7,324 nt of DNA from an uncultured Roseburia sp. (GCA_947057405.1 CAMSEJ010000126.1:1-7324); one strand, 5' to 3'; numbered from the stretch's first letter, positions 1 through 5,874 are shown. The notes: generated by a model not told the origin, from the letters alone. Numbers and translations: made by a program.

Positions 1-1191
1 ATTACGGCTACGCTGGCAAGAGTCGAAGGCATGGAGCCGGCTACTCTGACCAAAGAATTAAATATCACGTTTATTGATGTAGCAGCCGATCTGCAGGATG
101 CAATCAATGAAGCAAACGACAGGATTGCAGGCGACAAAGAAAAGCTGTACACGCAGGATACGGTACAGGCGCTCAAAGATGAAATTACAAAAGCAGAAGG
201 CATCTTAGCAGACGTCTCTGCCACCAAGAAACAGGTAACGGATGCGGCAAAAGCCGTACAAAAAGCAGCGGAAGGCTTAAGGCTGCAGGAAGAATTAGAC
301 AAAGAAACTGCAGTCAAAGCGCTTTCCGATTTACTGGACGGGGCGCGTAAAATCGTGGAAACCCAGAATAAAGACGGGGTTTACACAAAAGAATCGTTTG
401 ACCGCTTAAAGAACCAGTTTACGGCGGCACAGGCTGTTTTGGACAAAGGCGACGGGGCAACTCTGGCTGAGCTGAAGAAAGCCCTGACCGATTTACAGGG
501 TGCCTTAAATCTTAAGACCGTGCAGAGTGTTGCAAAAGAGACGCTGGATAAAGCAATTGCAGCGGCAGACGCGGTTTATGCTGCAGGTGCAAACGGCTAC
601 ACAGCCGAATCCTGGAAAGCTTTTGCAGACGCTTATACGGCAGCAAAGCAGGCAGCGGCTACGGCAGACGCAGCGACCTTAAACACTCTGGCAGATACGC
701 TTGCAAAAGCACAGGCAGGTCTGGTCAAAGCACAGACTCCGGCTGCTTCTGCATTAAAGAAAGGCGATACGGCGAAGAAGAACGGCATTACCTTTAAGGT
801 ATTGAGCGTATCTAAAAAGACGGTTTCCGTTTCTAAGGTAAAGAGCAGCAAGAAGGGCATTACAATTCCTGCAACGGTTACGATTAAGGGAGTCAAATGC
901 AAAGTTGTACAGATTGGCAGCAGGGCATTTAAGGGATTAAATAAAATGACGTCAGTTGTAATCGGAAAGAATGTTACGAAGATTGGTAAAGAAGCATTCT
1001 TAAACTGCAAGAAGCTTAAGAAGGTTACCTTCAAGGGCAAAGGCGTTAAAACAATCCAGAAAAATGCATTTAAGAAGACGGCTTCCAAAGTAACCGTAAA
1101 GGTACCGAAGAGCATGAAGAAAGCCGATAAGACGAAGCTTTTAAACAAGATGACGAAAAAAGGAATGAGTAAAAAATCGGTGATCCGGTAA
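1..1191 (+). CDS. Cell-surface protein, FIVAR repeats plus LRR_5-like C-terminal domain (5' partial)
   Basis: The frame is open from the first base (Ile-Thr-Ala-Thr-Leu...) to TAA at 1189-1191, so this is the last 396 residues of a longer protein. The ATG at 31 has no convincing ribosome site and is probably internal. Three alanine-rich helical repeats resemble FIVAR modules, at about residues 31-96, 103-172 and 179-245. Each carries a Y/W-T-x-E/D-S/T core (YTQDT, YTKES, YTAES) followed by an Ala/Leu amphipathic helix. From about residue 254 the protein becomes strongly basic, with about 41 Lys and only 3 acidic residues. It shows BspA-like LRR_5 units (IGSRAFKGL, IGKEAFLNCKKL, IQKNAFKK). FIVAR modules are known in secreted, carbohydrate-linked or adhesive Gram-positive proteins, so an extracellular, wall-associated location is inferred. 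There is no LPXTG motif or C-terminal membrane anchor, so the basic tail may hold the protein to the wall. The missing N-terminus (signal peptide, any enzyme domain) decides the actual function. Confidence 0.85.
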   Translation: MTATLARVEGMEPATLTKELNITFIDVAADLQDAINEANDRIAGDKEKLYTQDTVQALKDEITKAEGILADVSATKKQVTDAAKAVQKAAEGLRLQEELDKETAVKALSDLLDGARKIVETQNKDGVYTKESFDRLKNQFTAAQAVLDKGDGATLAELKKALTDLQGALNLKTVQSVAKETLDKAIAAADAVYAAGANGYTAESWKAFADAYTAAKQAAATADAATLNTLADTLAKAQAGLVKAQTPAASALKKGDTAKKNGITFKVLSVSKKTVSVSKVKSSKKGITIPATVTIKGVKCKVVQIGSRAFKGLNKMTSVVIGKNVTKIGKEAFLNCKKLKKVTFKGKGVKTIQKNAFKKTASKVTVKVPKSMKKADKTKLLNKMTKKGMSKKSVIR

Positions 1192-1230
1192 GGAGTGCAC
1201 GAAATGCTTTTTCGGAAATAAAGAAATAAA

Positions 1231-1262
1231 AAGAGACAGCGGCTCAGACCGCTGTCTTTTTT
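1231..1262. terminator. Bidirectional rho-independent terminator
   Basis: A perfect 9-bp stem (AGACAGCGG at 1234-1242, CCGCTGTCT at 1249-1257) has a 6-base loop and is followed by a T run on the plus strand. An A-rich stretch (AAATAAAAAG) precedes it, which gives a T run on the minus strand. It sits 40-70 bases after the surface-protein stop and about 20 bases after the last minus-strand gene. It therefore probably ends both convergent transcripts. Confidence 0.93.
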
Positions 1263-1283
1263 GAGGAGAGAGGAGAGGTTTTA

Positions 1284-1604
1284 TCAATAAAAAAACTCTT
1301 TTGCAATATAAACATTCGTGATCAGATAATCCACAAACGCCATGCCTACCGCGAACAGTAAAAGCAGAATCAGCAAAACAACCGCTCCCGTATCATAGAT
1401 AAAACGGGTATCCTTTTTGCAGTTCCCCACCAGGATTTCTATTCCCATCAGGATAAAAATACAGGGCCAGAGACGAAAAATAAACAAATAGCTGATAATC
1501 GGAAATACAATATGCAGCAAAAATAAAATGCCTGCCAGAATCAACGCCGTACCGCAGGTAATTGTCCCTACGCGGTGTACCGTTTCATTTGCCTTATTTT
1601 CCAT
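1284..1604 (-). CDS. Small three-helix membrane protein, LiaF-TM/DUF5668-like
   Basis: This is a 106-residue hydrophobic protein, last in the four-gene minus-strand operon. Membrane segments are predicted by eye at about residues 14-33, 36-58 and 73-94. The second holds an Arg-Leu-Trp-Pro turn followed by IFILMGIEIL, resembling the WP-x-hydrophobic-LG pattern of the LiaI/LiaF-type (DUF5668) transmembrane region in Firmicute envelope-stress proteins. The soluble ends are short. The start is chosen at the ATG ending at 1604 because GGGAGG at 1611-1616 lies 6 bases upstream. An earlier ATG directly abuts that site and a still earlier one precedes it. The gene overlaps the previous gene by 11 bases, so it is probably translationally coupled. 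A membrane role in envelope sensing is inferred from the operon. The family match is by pattern only, and another small membrane family is possible. Confidence 0.75.
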   Translation of the reverse strand: MENKANETVHRVGTITCGTALILAGILFLLHIVFPIISYLFIFRLWPCIFILMGIEILVGNCKKDTRFIYDTGAVVLLILLLLFAVGMAFVDYLITNVYIAKEFFY

Positions 1605-2139
1605 CTTCATCCTCCCATTCCATTTCACCGATTTCTTTTTTCTTGCCCCGAATCATGGCAGCGCCGAGCAGAATAATGCCGATTCCGATGAGAAGCCTCG
1701 GCAGATCGTAGCTGAGATGCCGGATATAACGGTAAAGGATTTCCGGCAGATAATCATAAAGCAGGTTTAATATGCCCTGCCAGGTCGTTACAACGCCCAT
1801 TAGAATCAATGCATAAGCCAGTATGCGGCGGTTGTTTTTGTAAAAATTCCTGCCTCGTTCGGACGGGGCGTCCAAATGGAAAATATAATCGTCTTCAATG
1901 GAATAAAATTCCTCGTCGGGAAGGCTTGCCAGGTTATGCACATGGAAAAAGCTGTAAAACCAGATGACAAGCCCCACAATCATGAGTGCCCCGAACTCAA
2001 GCGTGACGGCGATAAAGAAAACCGCCATAAAAAGGCTCATCGTGCTGATCCCCATTTTCATAAAACCCATGTACATTTCTCCTGCCCCGGGCAGAAAAGA
2101 AAAACAGAGCCTCCAAAAAGAATTCTTTTTTCTGGTCAT
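1594..2139 (-). CDS. Four-helix membrane protein, TM2-like N-terminal half, unknown function
   Basis: The protein has 181 residues. The N-terminal half has a PGAGEMYMGFMKMGIS stretch (about residues 17-32) followed by two hydrophobic helices (about 33-46 and 49-66). This resembles the Pro-Gly-x-Gly-x-x-Tyr-x-Gly hairpin entry of TM2-domain proteins. A polar linker (about 67-105) with several acidic residues follows, then two more helices (about 107-130 and 148-165) and a charged tail rich in Lys then Glu/Asp. The start is the ATG ending at 2139, because AGGAGG at 2149-2154 lies 9 bases upstream. A longer reading from TTG at 2160 would place that site inside the gene. The upstream gene ends 1 base before it, and its own end contains the ribosome site of the next gene. 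It is the third gene of the sigma-factor operon and is inferred to be an envelope component of that regulon. I do not recognise a named family with certainty. Confidence 0.82.
   Translation of the reverse strand: MTRKKNSFWRLCFSFLPGAGEMYMGFMKMGISTMSLFMAVFFIAVTLEFGALMIVGLVIWFYSFFHVHNLASLPDEEFYSIEDDYIFHLDAPSERGRNFYKNNRRILAYALILMGVVTTWQGILNLLYDYLPEILYRYIRHLSYDLPRLLIGIGIILLGAAMIRGKKKEIGEMEWEDEDGK
1611..1616 (-). promoter_or_regulatory. Ribosome binding site of the LiaF-like gene
   Basis: On the minus strand this reads GGGAGG, 6 bases before the ATG ending at 1604. It lies inside the last codons of the upstream membrane-protein gene. It decides the start and suggests translational coupling. Confidence 0.75.
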
Positions 2140-2140
2140 A

Positions 2141-2536
2141 TTAATGATCCTCCTTTTCAAAGATAGAATTTGCGCCGTCCGCTAACATGCCGCAGAGGCT
2201 GTTTGCCTTTTGGTTTAATTTCCGAAGGAACGAATCCTCTCTGCGGCCGGCCGTGTTTTCTTCCCGAAGCAAAAACTTTGGCTGTGCGACCTGTTTCAGA
2301 TATCCGGGATCCGGCATGGTAAACAGCAGCAGGATGGCGGCAGCCGCGGCAGCCGAAATCTGCGCACTGAAAAAAAGCAGTTCCCGCTGTCCGGGACGTC
2401 TGTTCGGGACGGCCTTTTTTAAGATGCATTCTTTTAAATAACCGGGTGCGGCAGGGCCTGCGCCGGCTTCTGCGGATGCAATCAGCTCCGCCAGTTCTTC
2501 ATCCGTTAAATAGTCAGGTGTTTGGATCGGTTTCAT
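2141..2536 (-). CDS. Putative membrane-anchored anti-sigma factor
   Basis: This 131-residue protein is encoded directly after the sigma-factor gene with an ATGA overlap (start codon and previous stop share bases 2533-2536). A good AAGGAG at 2545-2550 lies 8 bases upstream of the ATG. The N-terminal 50 residues look cytosolic: an acidic Leu-rich helix (about 10-23), a Gly/Ala/Pro hinge, then a YLKECILKK helix. One transmembrane segment lies at about 53-74 (LLFF, a run of six Ala, then ILLLF), followed by a charged segment of about 55 residues with no second helix. Many ECF sigma factors are held inactive by a co-transcribed one-helix membrane protein, and size, layout and position fit that. 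The His-x3-Cys-x2-Cys zinc signature of ZAS anti-sigma factors is absent, and the only N-terminal Cys is residue 37. The assignment therefore rests on context and topology, not on sequence family. Confidence 0.72.
   Translation of the reverse strand: MKPIQTPDYLTDEELAELIASAEAGAGPAAPGYLKECILKKAVPNRRPGQRELLFFSAQISAAAAAAILLLFTMPDPGYLKQVAQPKFLLREENTAGRREDSFLRKLNQKANSLCGMLADGANSIFEKEDH
2149..2154 (-). promoter_or_regulatory. Ribosome binding site of the TM2-like gene
   Basis: On the minus strand this is a perfect AGGAGG, 9 bases before the ATG ending at 2139. It lies in the final Lys-Glu-Asp codons of the putative anti-sigma gene. It rules out the longer TTG start at 2160. Confidence 0.85.
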
Positions 2537-3042
2537 AGGCGACGCTCCTTTTCGTAAATTTTTCGCAGCATTGCGCGTGCGCGATAAATTTGGGTCTGGA
2601 TGGTTTTGATATTTTTGCCCTGCTCTGCTGCAATTTCCTCTGCTTTTTTCTCGTCATAAAAATAGAGGGCGGCGACGGTATCGTAGGGCGGTTTGAGCTG
2701 TTTGCACCGCTTTAAAAGCGTGGAGCGGGCATCCTGGGCGAGCATGCATTCCTCCGGACCGGGAGAATGGTCGGCACAGGCGGCAAAGACATCCTCCTCG
2801 GAAGGAATCTGGCGTTTGGCGGCAGATTTTAAGTAGTCAATGCACTTGTTGGAAGCGATTCGGCAGAGCCAGGCTTTTTCGCTGGTGCCGGTAAAGGTGT
2901 CCAAATGGCGGTAGGCGGATAAAAACGTCTCCTGTGCCAGATCCTCTGCTGTAAAATAATCGCCGGTCATTTTGCAGCAGATAGAAAATACGAGGTTCTG
3001 GTACTGTTCAATCAGTTTTGTAAGATGCTGCCGCCTGTCCAT
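2533..3042 (-). CDS. ECF-type RNA polymerase sigma factor
   Basis: This 169-residue sigma-70 family protein has the two-domain ECF layout. Region 2 spans about residues 10-72, including the core-binding/-10 motif DLAQETFLSAYRHL at 34-47 and the SEKAWLCRIASNKCIDYLK helix. A variable linker of about 40 residues follows, rich in Pro/Glu/Asp. Region 4 spans about 113-163, with a helix-turn-helix (EEIAAEQGKNIKTIQTQIYR) that would read the -35 element. There is no region 1.1 or 3, and the length is typical of the family. The ATG ending at 3042 is preferred over an in-frame GTG 9 bases earlier, because the GTG lies within the Shine-Dalgarno GGGGAGGTGA and GGGGAGG is 8 bases from the ATG. It is the first gene of the operon. 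By analogy it is released from the next protein by an envelope signal and redirects RNA polymerase to a small regulon. That regulon cannot be read from this window. Confidence 0.93.
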   Translation of the reverse strand: MDRRQHLTKLIEQYQNLVFSICCKMTGDYFTAEDLAQETFLSAYRHLDTFTGTSEKAWLCRIASNKCIDYLKSAAKRQIPSEEDVFAACADHSPGPEECMLAQDARSTLLKRCKQLKPPYDTVAALYFYDEKKAEEIAAEQGKNIKTIQTQIYRARAMLRKIYEKERRL

Positions 3043-3050
3043 GTGATTCA

Positions 3051-3057
3051 CCTCCCC
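3051..3057 (-). promoter_or_regulatory. Ribosome binding site of the sigma-factor gene
   Basis: On the minus strand this reads GGGGAGG and continues TGA, 8 bases before the ATG ending at 3042. The alternative GTG start overlaps this site, which argues for the shorter protein. Confidence 0.8.
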
Positions 3058-3095
3058 TTTTTGTACCTCTGTTAATAGAACGGATGAGAGCCCGG

Positions 3096-3125
3096 ATTAT
3101 CTTCACTTTTTTGAAAAATTTTCAT
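3096..3125 (-). promoter_or_regulatory. Probable SigA-type promoter of the sigma-factor operon
   Basis: On the minus strand a GATAAT -10 box (bases 3101-3096) lies 18 bases from ATGAAA (bases 3125-3120), a 4/6 match to TTGACA. Transcription would start near 3089, giving a leader of about 45 bases. The -35 overlaps a perfect 13-base palindrome at 3112-3124. I found no convincing GGAAC/CGT-type ECF autoregulated promoter here. Confidence 0.45.
3112..3124. repeat. 13-base perfect palindrome between divergent promoters
   Basis: TGAAAA, a central A, then TTTTCA. It overlaps the presumed -35 of the sigma operon and abuts the -35 of the helicase gene, a position where an operator could affect both. 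It is short and AT-rich, so chance is a real alternative. Confidence 0.4.
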
Positions 3126-3153
3126 TGCGCTTCGTTCTGTTTCCCCGTATAAT
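3125..3153 (+). promoter_or_regulatory. SigA-type promoter of the helicase gene
   Basis: A perfect TATAAT at 3148-3153 is preceded, with 17-base spacing, by TTGCGC at 3125-3130, which keeps the most conserved TTG of the -35. The predicted start near 3160 leaves a 40-base leader with AAGGAG at 3190-3195 before the ATG at 3201. Confidence 0.7.
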
Positions 3154-3200
3154 AAAAATGCGTAAGCAAAAGAAGAGCAAGAGGTATATAAGGAGACAGG

Positions 3201-5435
3201 ATGAACAGTTTTGAAATGTTGAACGGGCCGCAGCAGGAAGCGGTGATGCAGACGGAGGGTCCGGTATTAATTCTGGCAGGCGCCGGAAGCGGCAAGACCC
3301 GGGTGCTGACCCACAGGGCCGCTTATTTAATAGAAGAAAAAGGGGTAAACCCGTACCGGATTATGGCAATTACATTTACCAACAAAGCGGCAGGGGAGAT
3401 GCGGGAACGGATCAACGGCATGGTGGGATTTGGTGCGGAGAGCATCTGGGTAGCGACGTTTCATGCAACCTGTGTCCGGATTCTGCGCAGGTTTATCGAC
3501 CGGATAGGGTTTGAAACCAACTTTACGATTTATGACGCGGACGATCAGAAAGCATTGATGAAAGACATCTGTAAAAGTATGGAAATTGATACCAAATTAT
3601 ACAAAGAAAAGATGTTTCTTTCGGTAATTTCCTCAGCAAAGGACGAACTGATCGATCCGGCGGAATTTGCCCGGCAGGCGGGAGAAGATTTCGAGAAAAT
3701 CCGGCAGGCGCAGGTATATCAGGCATACCAGGATGCTTTAAAACGGAATAATGCGCTGGATTTTGACGATTTGATCTGTTATACGGTAAAGCTCTTTCAA
3801 AAGGAGGAGCAGGTGCTTTTGCATTACCAGGAGCGTTTCCGGTATATTATGGTGGACGAGTACCAGGATACAAACACGGCGCAGTTTCAGCTGATCCGGC
3901 TTTTAGCGGACAAGTACCGGAACCTGTGCGTGGTTGGGGACGACGATCAGTCGATTTACAAATTCCGCGGAGCGAATATTTACAATATTTTGAATTTTGA
4001 AACATATTTCCCGGAGGCCGCAGTCATCAAGCTGGAGCAGAATTACCGTTCCACGCAGAATATTCTGGATGCGGCCAACCATGTCATTGCCAACAACCAT
4101 GGAAGAAAATCCAAAAAGCTTTGGACCGCAAACGGCAGGGGGGATCGGCTTGCCTTCTGCCAGTTTGGCAACGGCTATGAGGAAGCGGAGTTTGCGGCAA
4201 AGGACATTACGGAAAAGGTGTTCCGGGACGGCTATCGGTACAAGGACTGCGCCGTTTTGTACCGTACCAATGCGCAGTCGCGTTTGTTTGAAGAAAAATT
4301 TATCGTTTCCAACATTCCTTATCGAATTATCGGCGGCGTGAACTTTTACGCGCGGAAGGAAATTAAGGATTTGCTGTCTTATCTGAAAACGATTGACAAT
4401 GCCAGCGACGATCTGGCAGTTCGGCGGATTATCAATATTCCCAAGCGGGGAATCGGCGCTACGACCATCGGCCGTGTGCAGGCGTATGCGGCATCCCATG
4501 AGATGAGCTTTTACGACGCCTTAAAAGCAGCGGAGGAGATCCCCTCCATCGGCAAAGCTGCTGCCAAAATCCGCCCGTTTGTGCTGCTGATCCAGTCGCT
4601 GCGCAGTAAGCTTGGCATGATAAGCCTGACGGATTTGTTTGACGAAATATTGGAGGACACCGGTTATGTAAAAGAGCTGGAAGCGGAGGGAACGGAAGAA
4701 GCGAAGGCAAGGATCGAAAATATCGACGAGTTGATCAGCAAAATTGCAGATTACGAGCAGGGGGAATCGGAGCCGACCTTAAGCGGGTTTTTAGAAGAGG
4801 TGGCATTGGTTGCGGACATTGACACATTAGAGGAGGACAGCAATTATGTGGTTTTGATGACGCTGCACAGCGCAAAGGGACTGGAATTTCCGAATGTGTA
4901 TCTGGCAGGTATGGAGGACGGGCTGTTTCCGAGTTATCTGTCAATTGTTTCCGAAACGGCGGCGGAGGACATCGAAGAGGAGCGGCGCCTGGCGTATGTA
5001 GGGATCACCCGGGCGAAGGAGCATCTTGCCGTCACCTGTGCGAGGGAGCGTATGGTGCGCGGAAACCTCCAGTTTAATAAGGTTTCCCGGTTTGTAGAAG
5101 AAATTCCGAAGGAGCTGTTCGGAAAATCAGAAAAGCCGGCGCCGCCGAAGCCGGAGGAACGCCATCACAGGCCCTCTTACGGCAAAGGACGCGAGGCATT
5201 TCGGGCAAAGCCCATGGCTGCCGCAAGTACATACAATCCCCCGAAAAATTTCGGAAACGCCCCAAAGGAAGCACTGCCCTACCGGGTCGGCGACCGCGTC
5301 AGTCATGTGAAATTCGGCGAGGGAACCGTTACCCTGATCGTCGAAGGCGGCAGGGATTATGAAGTTACGGTGGATTTTGACCGGGCAGGGGTCAAAAAGA
5401 TGTTTGCAGCCTTCGCAAAATTAAAAAAAATATAA
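3201..5435 (+). CDS. pcrA: ATP-dependent DNA helicase PcrA (UvrD/Rep superfamily 1)
   Basis: This complete 744-residue SF1A helicase unwinds DNA 3'-5' using ATP. In Gram-positive bacteria it serves nucleotide excision repair, removal of replication blocks and rolling-circle plasmid replication. All motifs are visible. The Q motif is NGPQQEAV (8-15). Walker A is AGAGSGKT (26-33, Lys32). Motif Ia is ITFTNKAAGEMRER. Motif Ib is TFHATCVRILRR. Walker B is VDEYQD (218-223). Motif III is GDDDQSIYKFRGA (from 246). Motif IV is QNYRST. Motif V is TLHSAKGLEF (from 554). Motif VI is EEERRLAYVGITRAKEHL (from 592). A Pro/Lys/Arg-rich linker (about 637-690) leads to a C-terminal YRVGDRVSHVKFGEGTV module from 694, the Tudor-like RNA-polymerase-contact domain of PcrA/UvrD. 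Length and domain order are normal. The ATG at 3201 follows AAGGAG by 5 bases and places the Q motif at the expected distance. It has its own promoter and transcribes away from the sigma operon. Confidence 0.97.
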   Translation: MNSFEMLNGPQQEAVMQTEGPVLILAGAGSGKTRVLTHRAAYLIEEKGVNPYRIMAITFTNKAAGEMRERINGMVGFGAESIWVATFHATCVRILRRFIDRIGFETNFTIYDADDQKALMKDICKSMEIDTKLYKEKMFLSVISSAKDELIDPAEFARQAGEDFEKIRQAQVYQAYQDALKRNNALDFDDLICYTVKLFQKEEQVLLHYQERFRYIMVDEYQDTNTAQFQLIRLLADKYRNLCVVGDDDQSIYKFRGANIYNILNFETYFPEAAVIKLEQNYRSTQNILDAANHVIANNHGRKSKKLWTANGRGDRLAFCQFGNGYEEAEFAAKDITEKVFRDGYRYKDCAVLYRTNAQSRLFEEKFIVSNIPYRIIGGVNFYARKEIKDLLSYLKTIDNASDDLAVRRIINIPKRGIGATTIGRVQAYAASHEMSFYDALKAAEEIPSIGKAAAKIRPFVLLIQSLRSKLGMISLTDLFDEILEDTGYVKELEAEGTEEAKARIENIDELISKIADYEQGESEPTLSGFLEEVALVADIDTLEEDSNYVVLMTLHSAKGLEFPNVYLAGMEDGLFPSYLSIVSETAAEDIEEERRLAYVGITRAKEHLAVTCARERMVRGNLQFNKVSRFVEEIPKELFGKSEKPAPPKPEERHHRPSYGKGREAFRAKPMAAASTYNPPKNFGNAPKEALPYRVGDRVSHVKFGEGTVTLIVEGGRDYEVTVDFDRAGVKKMFAAFAKLKKI

Positions 5436-5461
5436 AAATTGAAGAATTTGTAATTTTTTAT

Positions 5462-5489
5462 TTGTGAATAGGAAAAGATATGGTATAAT
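5462..5489 (+). promoter_or_regulatory. Extended -10 promoter of the small membrane-protein gene
   Basis: TATAAT at 5484-5489 is preceded directly by TGG, an extended -10. TTGTGA at 5462-5467 is 16 bases upstream and matches TTGACA at 4 of 6 positions. Predicted transcription starts around 5496, giving a leader of about 70 bases. Confidence 0.75.
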
Positions 5490-5492
5490 ATG

Positions 5493-5536
5493 CGTATGAT
5501 ATGTCATGCGACGTCAGGAAGCCGGAAGCGGTTTCC
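5493..5536 (+). promoter_or_regulatory. Two tandem hairpins in the 5' leader
   Basis: The first stem pairs CGTATGA (5493-5499) with TCATGCG (5504-5510), 7 bp with one G-U and a 4-base loop. The second pairs GGAAGCC (5517-5523) with GGTTTCC (5530-5536), 7 bp with one G-U and a 6-base loop. An unstructured A-rich stretch then leads to AAAGGAG at 5552-5558. No T run follows either stem, so they are not terminators. They may stabilise the mRNA, or the first may be a DNA operator at the transcription start. It matches no riboswitch class that I recognise. Confidence 0.4.
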
Positions 5537-5566
5537 CAAAACAATAAACAAAAAGGAGTGGACAGC

Positions 5567-5827
5567 ATGAATAAAGTAGATGATTTTTTAACAATGTCAA
5601 AGTGGAATGACCTTCTGAAGAAGAAAGAGGATGACGAGAAGAAAGCTTCCAAGATTATCTGGGTATTTGCGGTGTTGGGAATCGTAGCAGCCATTGCTGC
5701 TGCGGCTTACGGAATGTACCGTTTCTTCAAACCGGATTACTTAGAGGATTTTGAAGACGATTTTGAAGATGAATTTGAAGACGATTTCTTCGACGATGAC
5801 GAAGAAGACGAGGCAGATGACAAATAA
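5567..5827 (+). CDS. Small single-pass membrane protein with periodic Phe/acidic tail, unknown function
   Basis: This 86-residue protein belongs to no family I recognise. Residues 1-29 are polar with a Lys-rich patch (KKK at 18-20, KK at 25-26). Residues 30-51 form one transmembrane helix rich in Ala, Ile and Val. Residues 57-86 are almost entirely Asp/Glu, with Phe at 62, 66, 70 and 74, one every fourth residue. The positive-inside rule suggests the N-terminus is in the cytoplasm and the acidic tail outside, but the helix lacks a strong flank on one side and the reverse is possible. The ATG at 5567 is chosen for AAAGGAG 8 bases upstream. The frame stays open to an ATG at 5501, but that lies only a few bases from the predicted transcription start and has no ribosome site. 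It has its own promoter and terminator between the helicase and rRNA methyltransferase genes, so it is probably monocistronic. Confidence 0.82.
   Translation: MNKVDDFLTMSKWNDLLKKKEDDEKKASKIIWVFAVLGIVAAIAAAAYGMYRFFKPDYLEDFEDDFEDEFEDDFFDDDEEDEADDK
5747..5794 (+). repeat. Degenerate 12-base tandem repeat encoding the Phe/acidic tail
   Basis: Four consecutive 12-base units start at 5747, 5759, 5771 and 5783. The first three read GAT/GAA-TTT-GAA-GAC/GAT and the fourth diverges to GAT-TTC-TTC-GAC. They encode DFED, DFED, EFED and DFFD. Units one and two differ only at the last base, consistent with recent duplication, and copy-number change would keep the frame. Confidence 0.75.
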
Positions 5828-5843
5828 TCCGGAATTTGAATGG

Positions 5844-5874
5844 AAGGACGACCGCATAAAAAGCGGTCCTTTTT
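5844..5874 (+). terminator. Rho-independent terminator after the small membrane-protein gene
   Basis: AAGGA (5844-5848) and CCGC (5852-5855) pair with GCGG (5863-5866) and TCCTT (5867-5871) around a 3-base bulge. An A-rich loop closes the stem and it runs into a T tract ending at 5874. It starts 17 bases after the stop codon. The bulge makes it imperfect, but position and T run fit well. Confidence 0.8.

Noticed and set aside
633..1148. 171-codon minus-strand open frame with hydrophobic residues, antisense to the surface-protein tail
   Set aside because: Its Phe/Leu-rich look comes from reading Lys codons (AAG/AAA) in reverse. It has no start signal and overlaps a supported gene.
2140..2160. 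TTG start at 2160 for the TM2-like protein
   Set aside because: It would put the perfect AGGAGG inside the coding sequence; ATG ending at 2139 is correctly spaced.
3138..3146. Minus-strand GGGGAAACA as a -35 for ECF sigma autoregulation
   Set aside because: No CGT-type -10 lies 16-17 bases downstream; the expected position is an A/T run.
3903..4499. 198-codon minus-strand open frame inside the helicase gene
   Set aside because: It lies fully antisense to conserved helicase motifs, has no ribosome site and encodes no recognisable domain; it is a reading-frame shadow.
5436..5459. Possible terminator directly after pcrA (AAATT-GAAG-AATTT followed by a T run)
   Set aside because: The stem has only A-T pairs and would be very weak. 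The T run is real, but I cannot support a functional terminator.
5501..5566. Upstream extension of the small membrane protein to an ATG at 5501
   Set aside because: The codon lies only a few bases from the predicted transcription start, inside a hairpin and with no Shine-Dalgarno, whereas 5567 has an ideal one.
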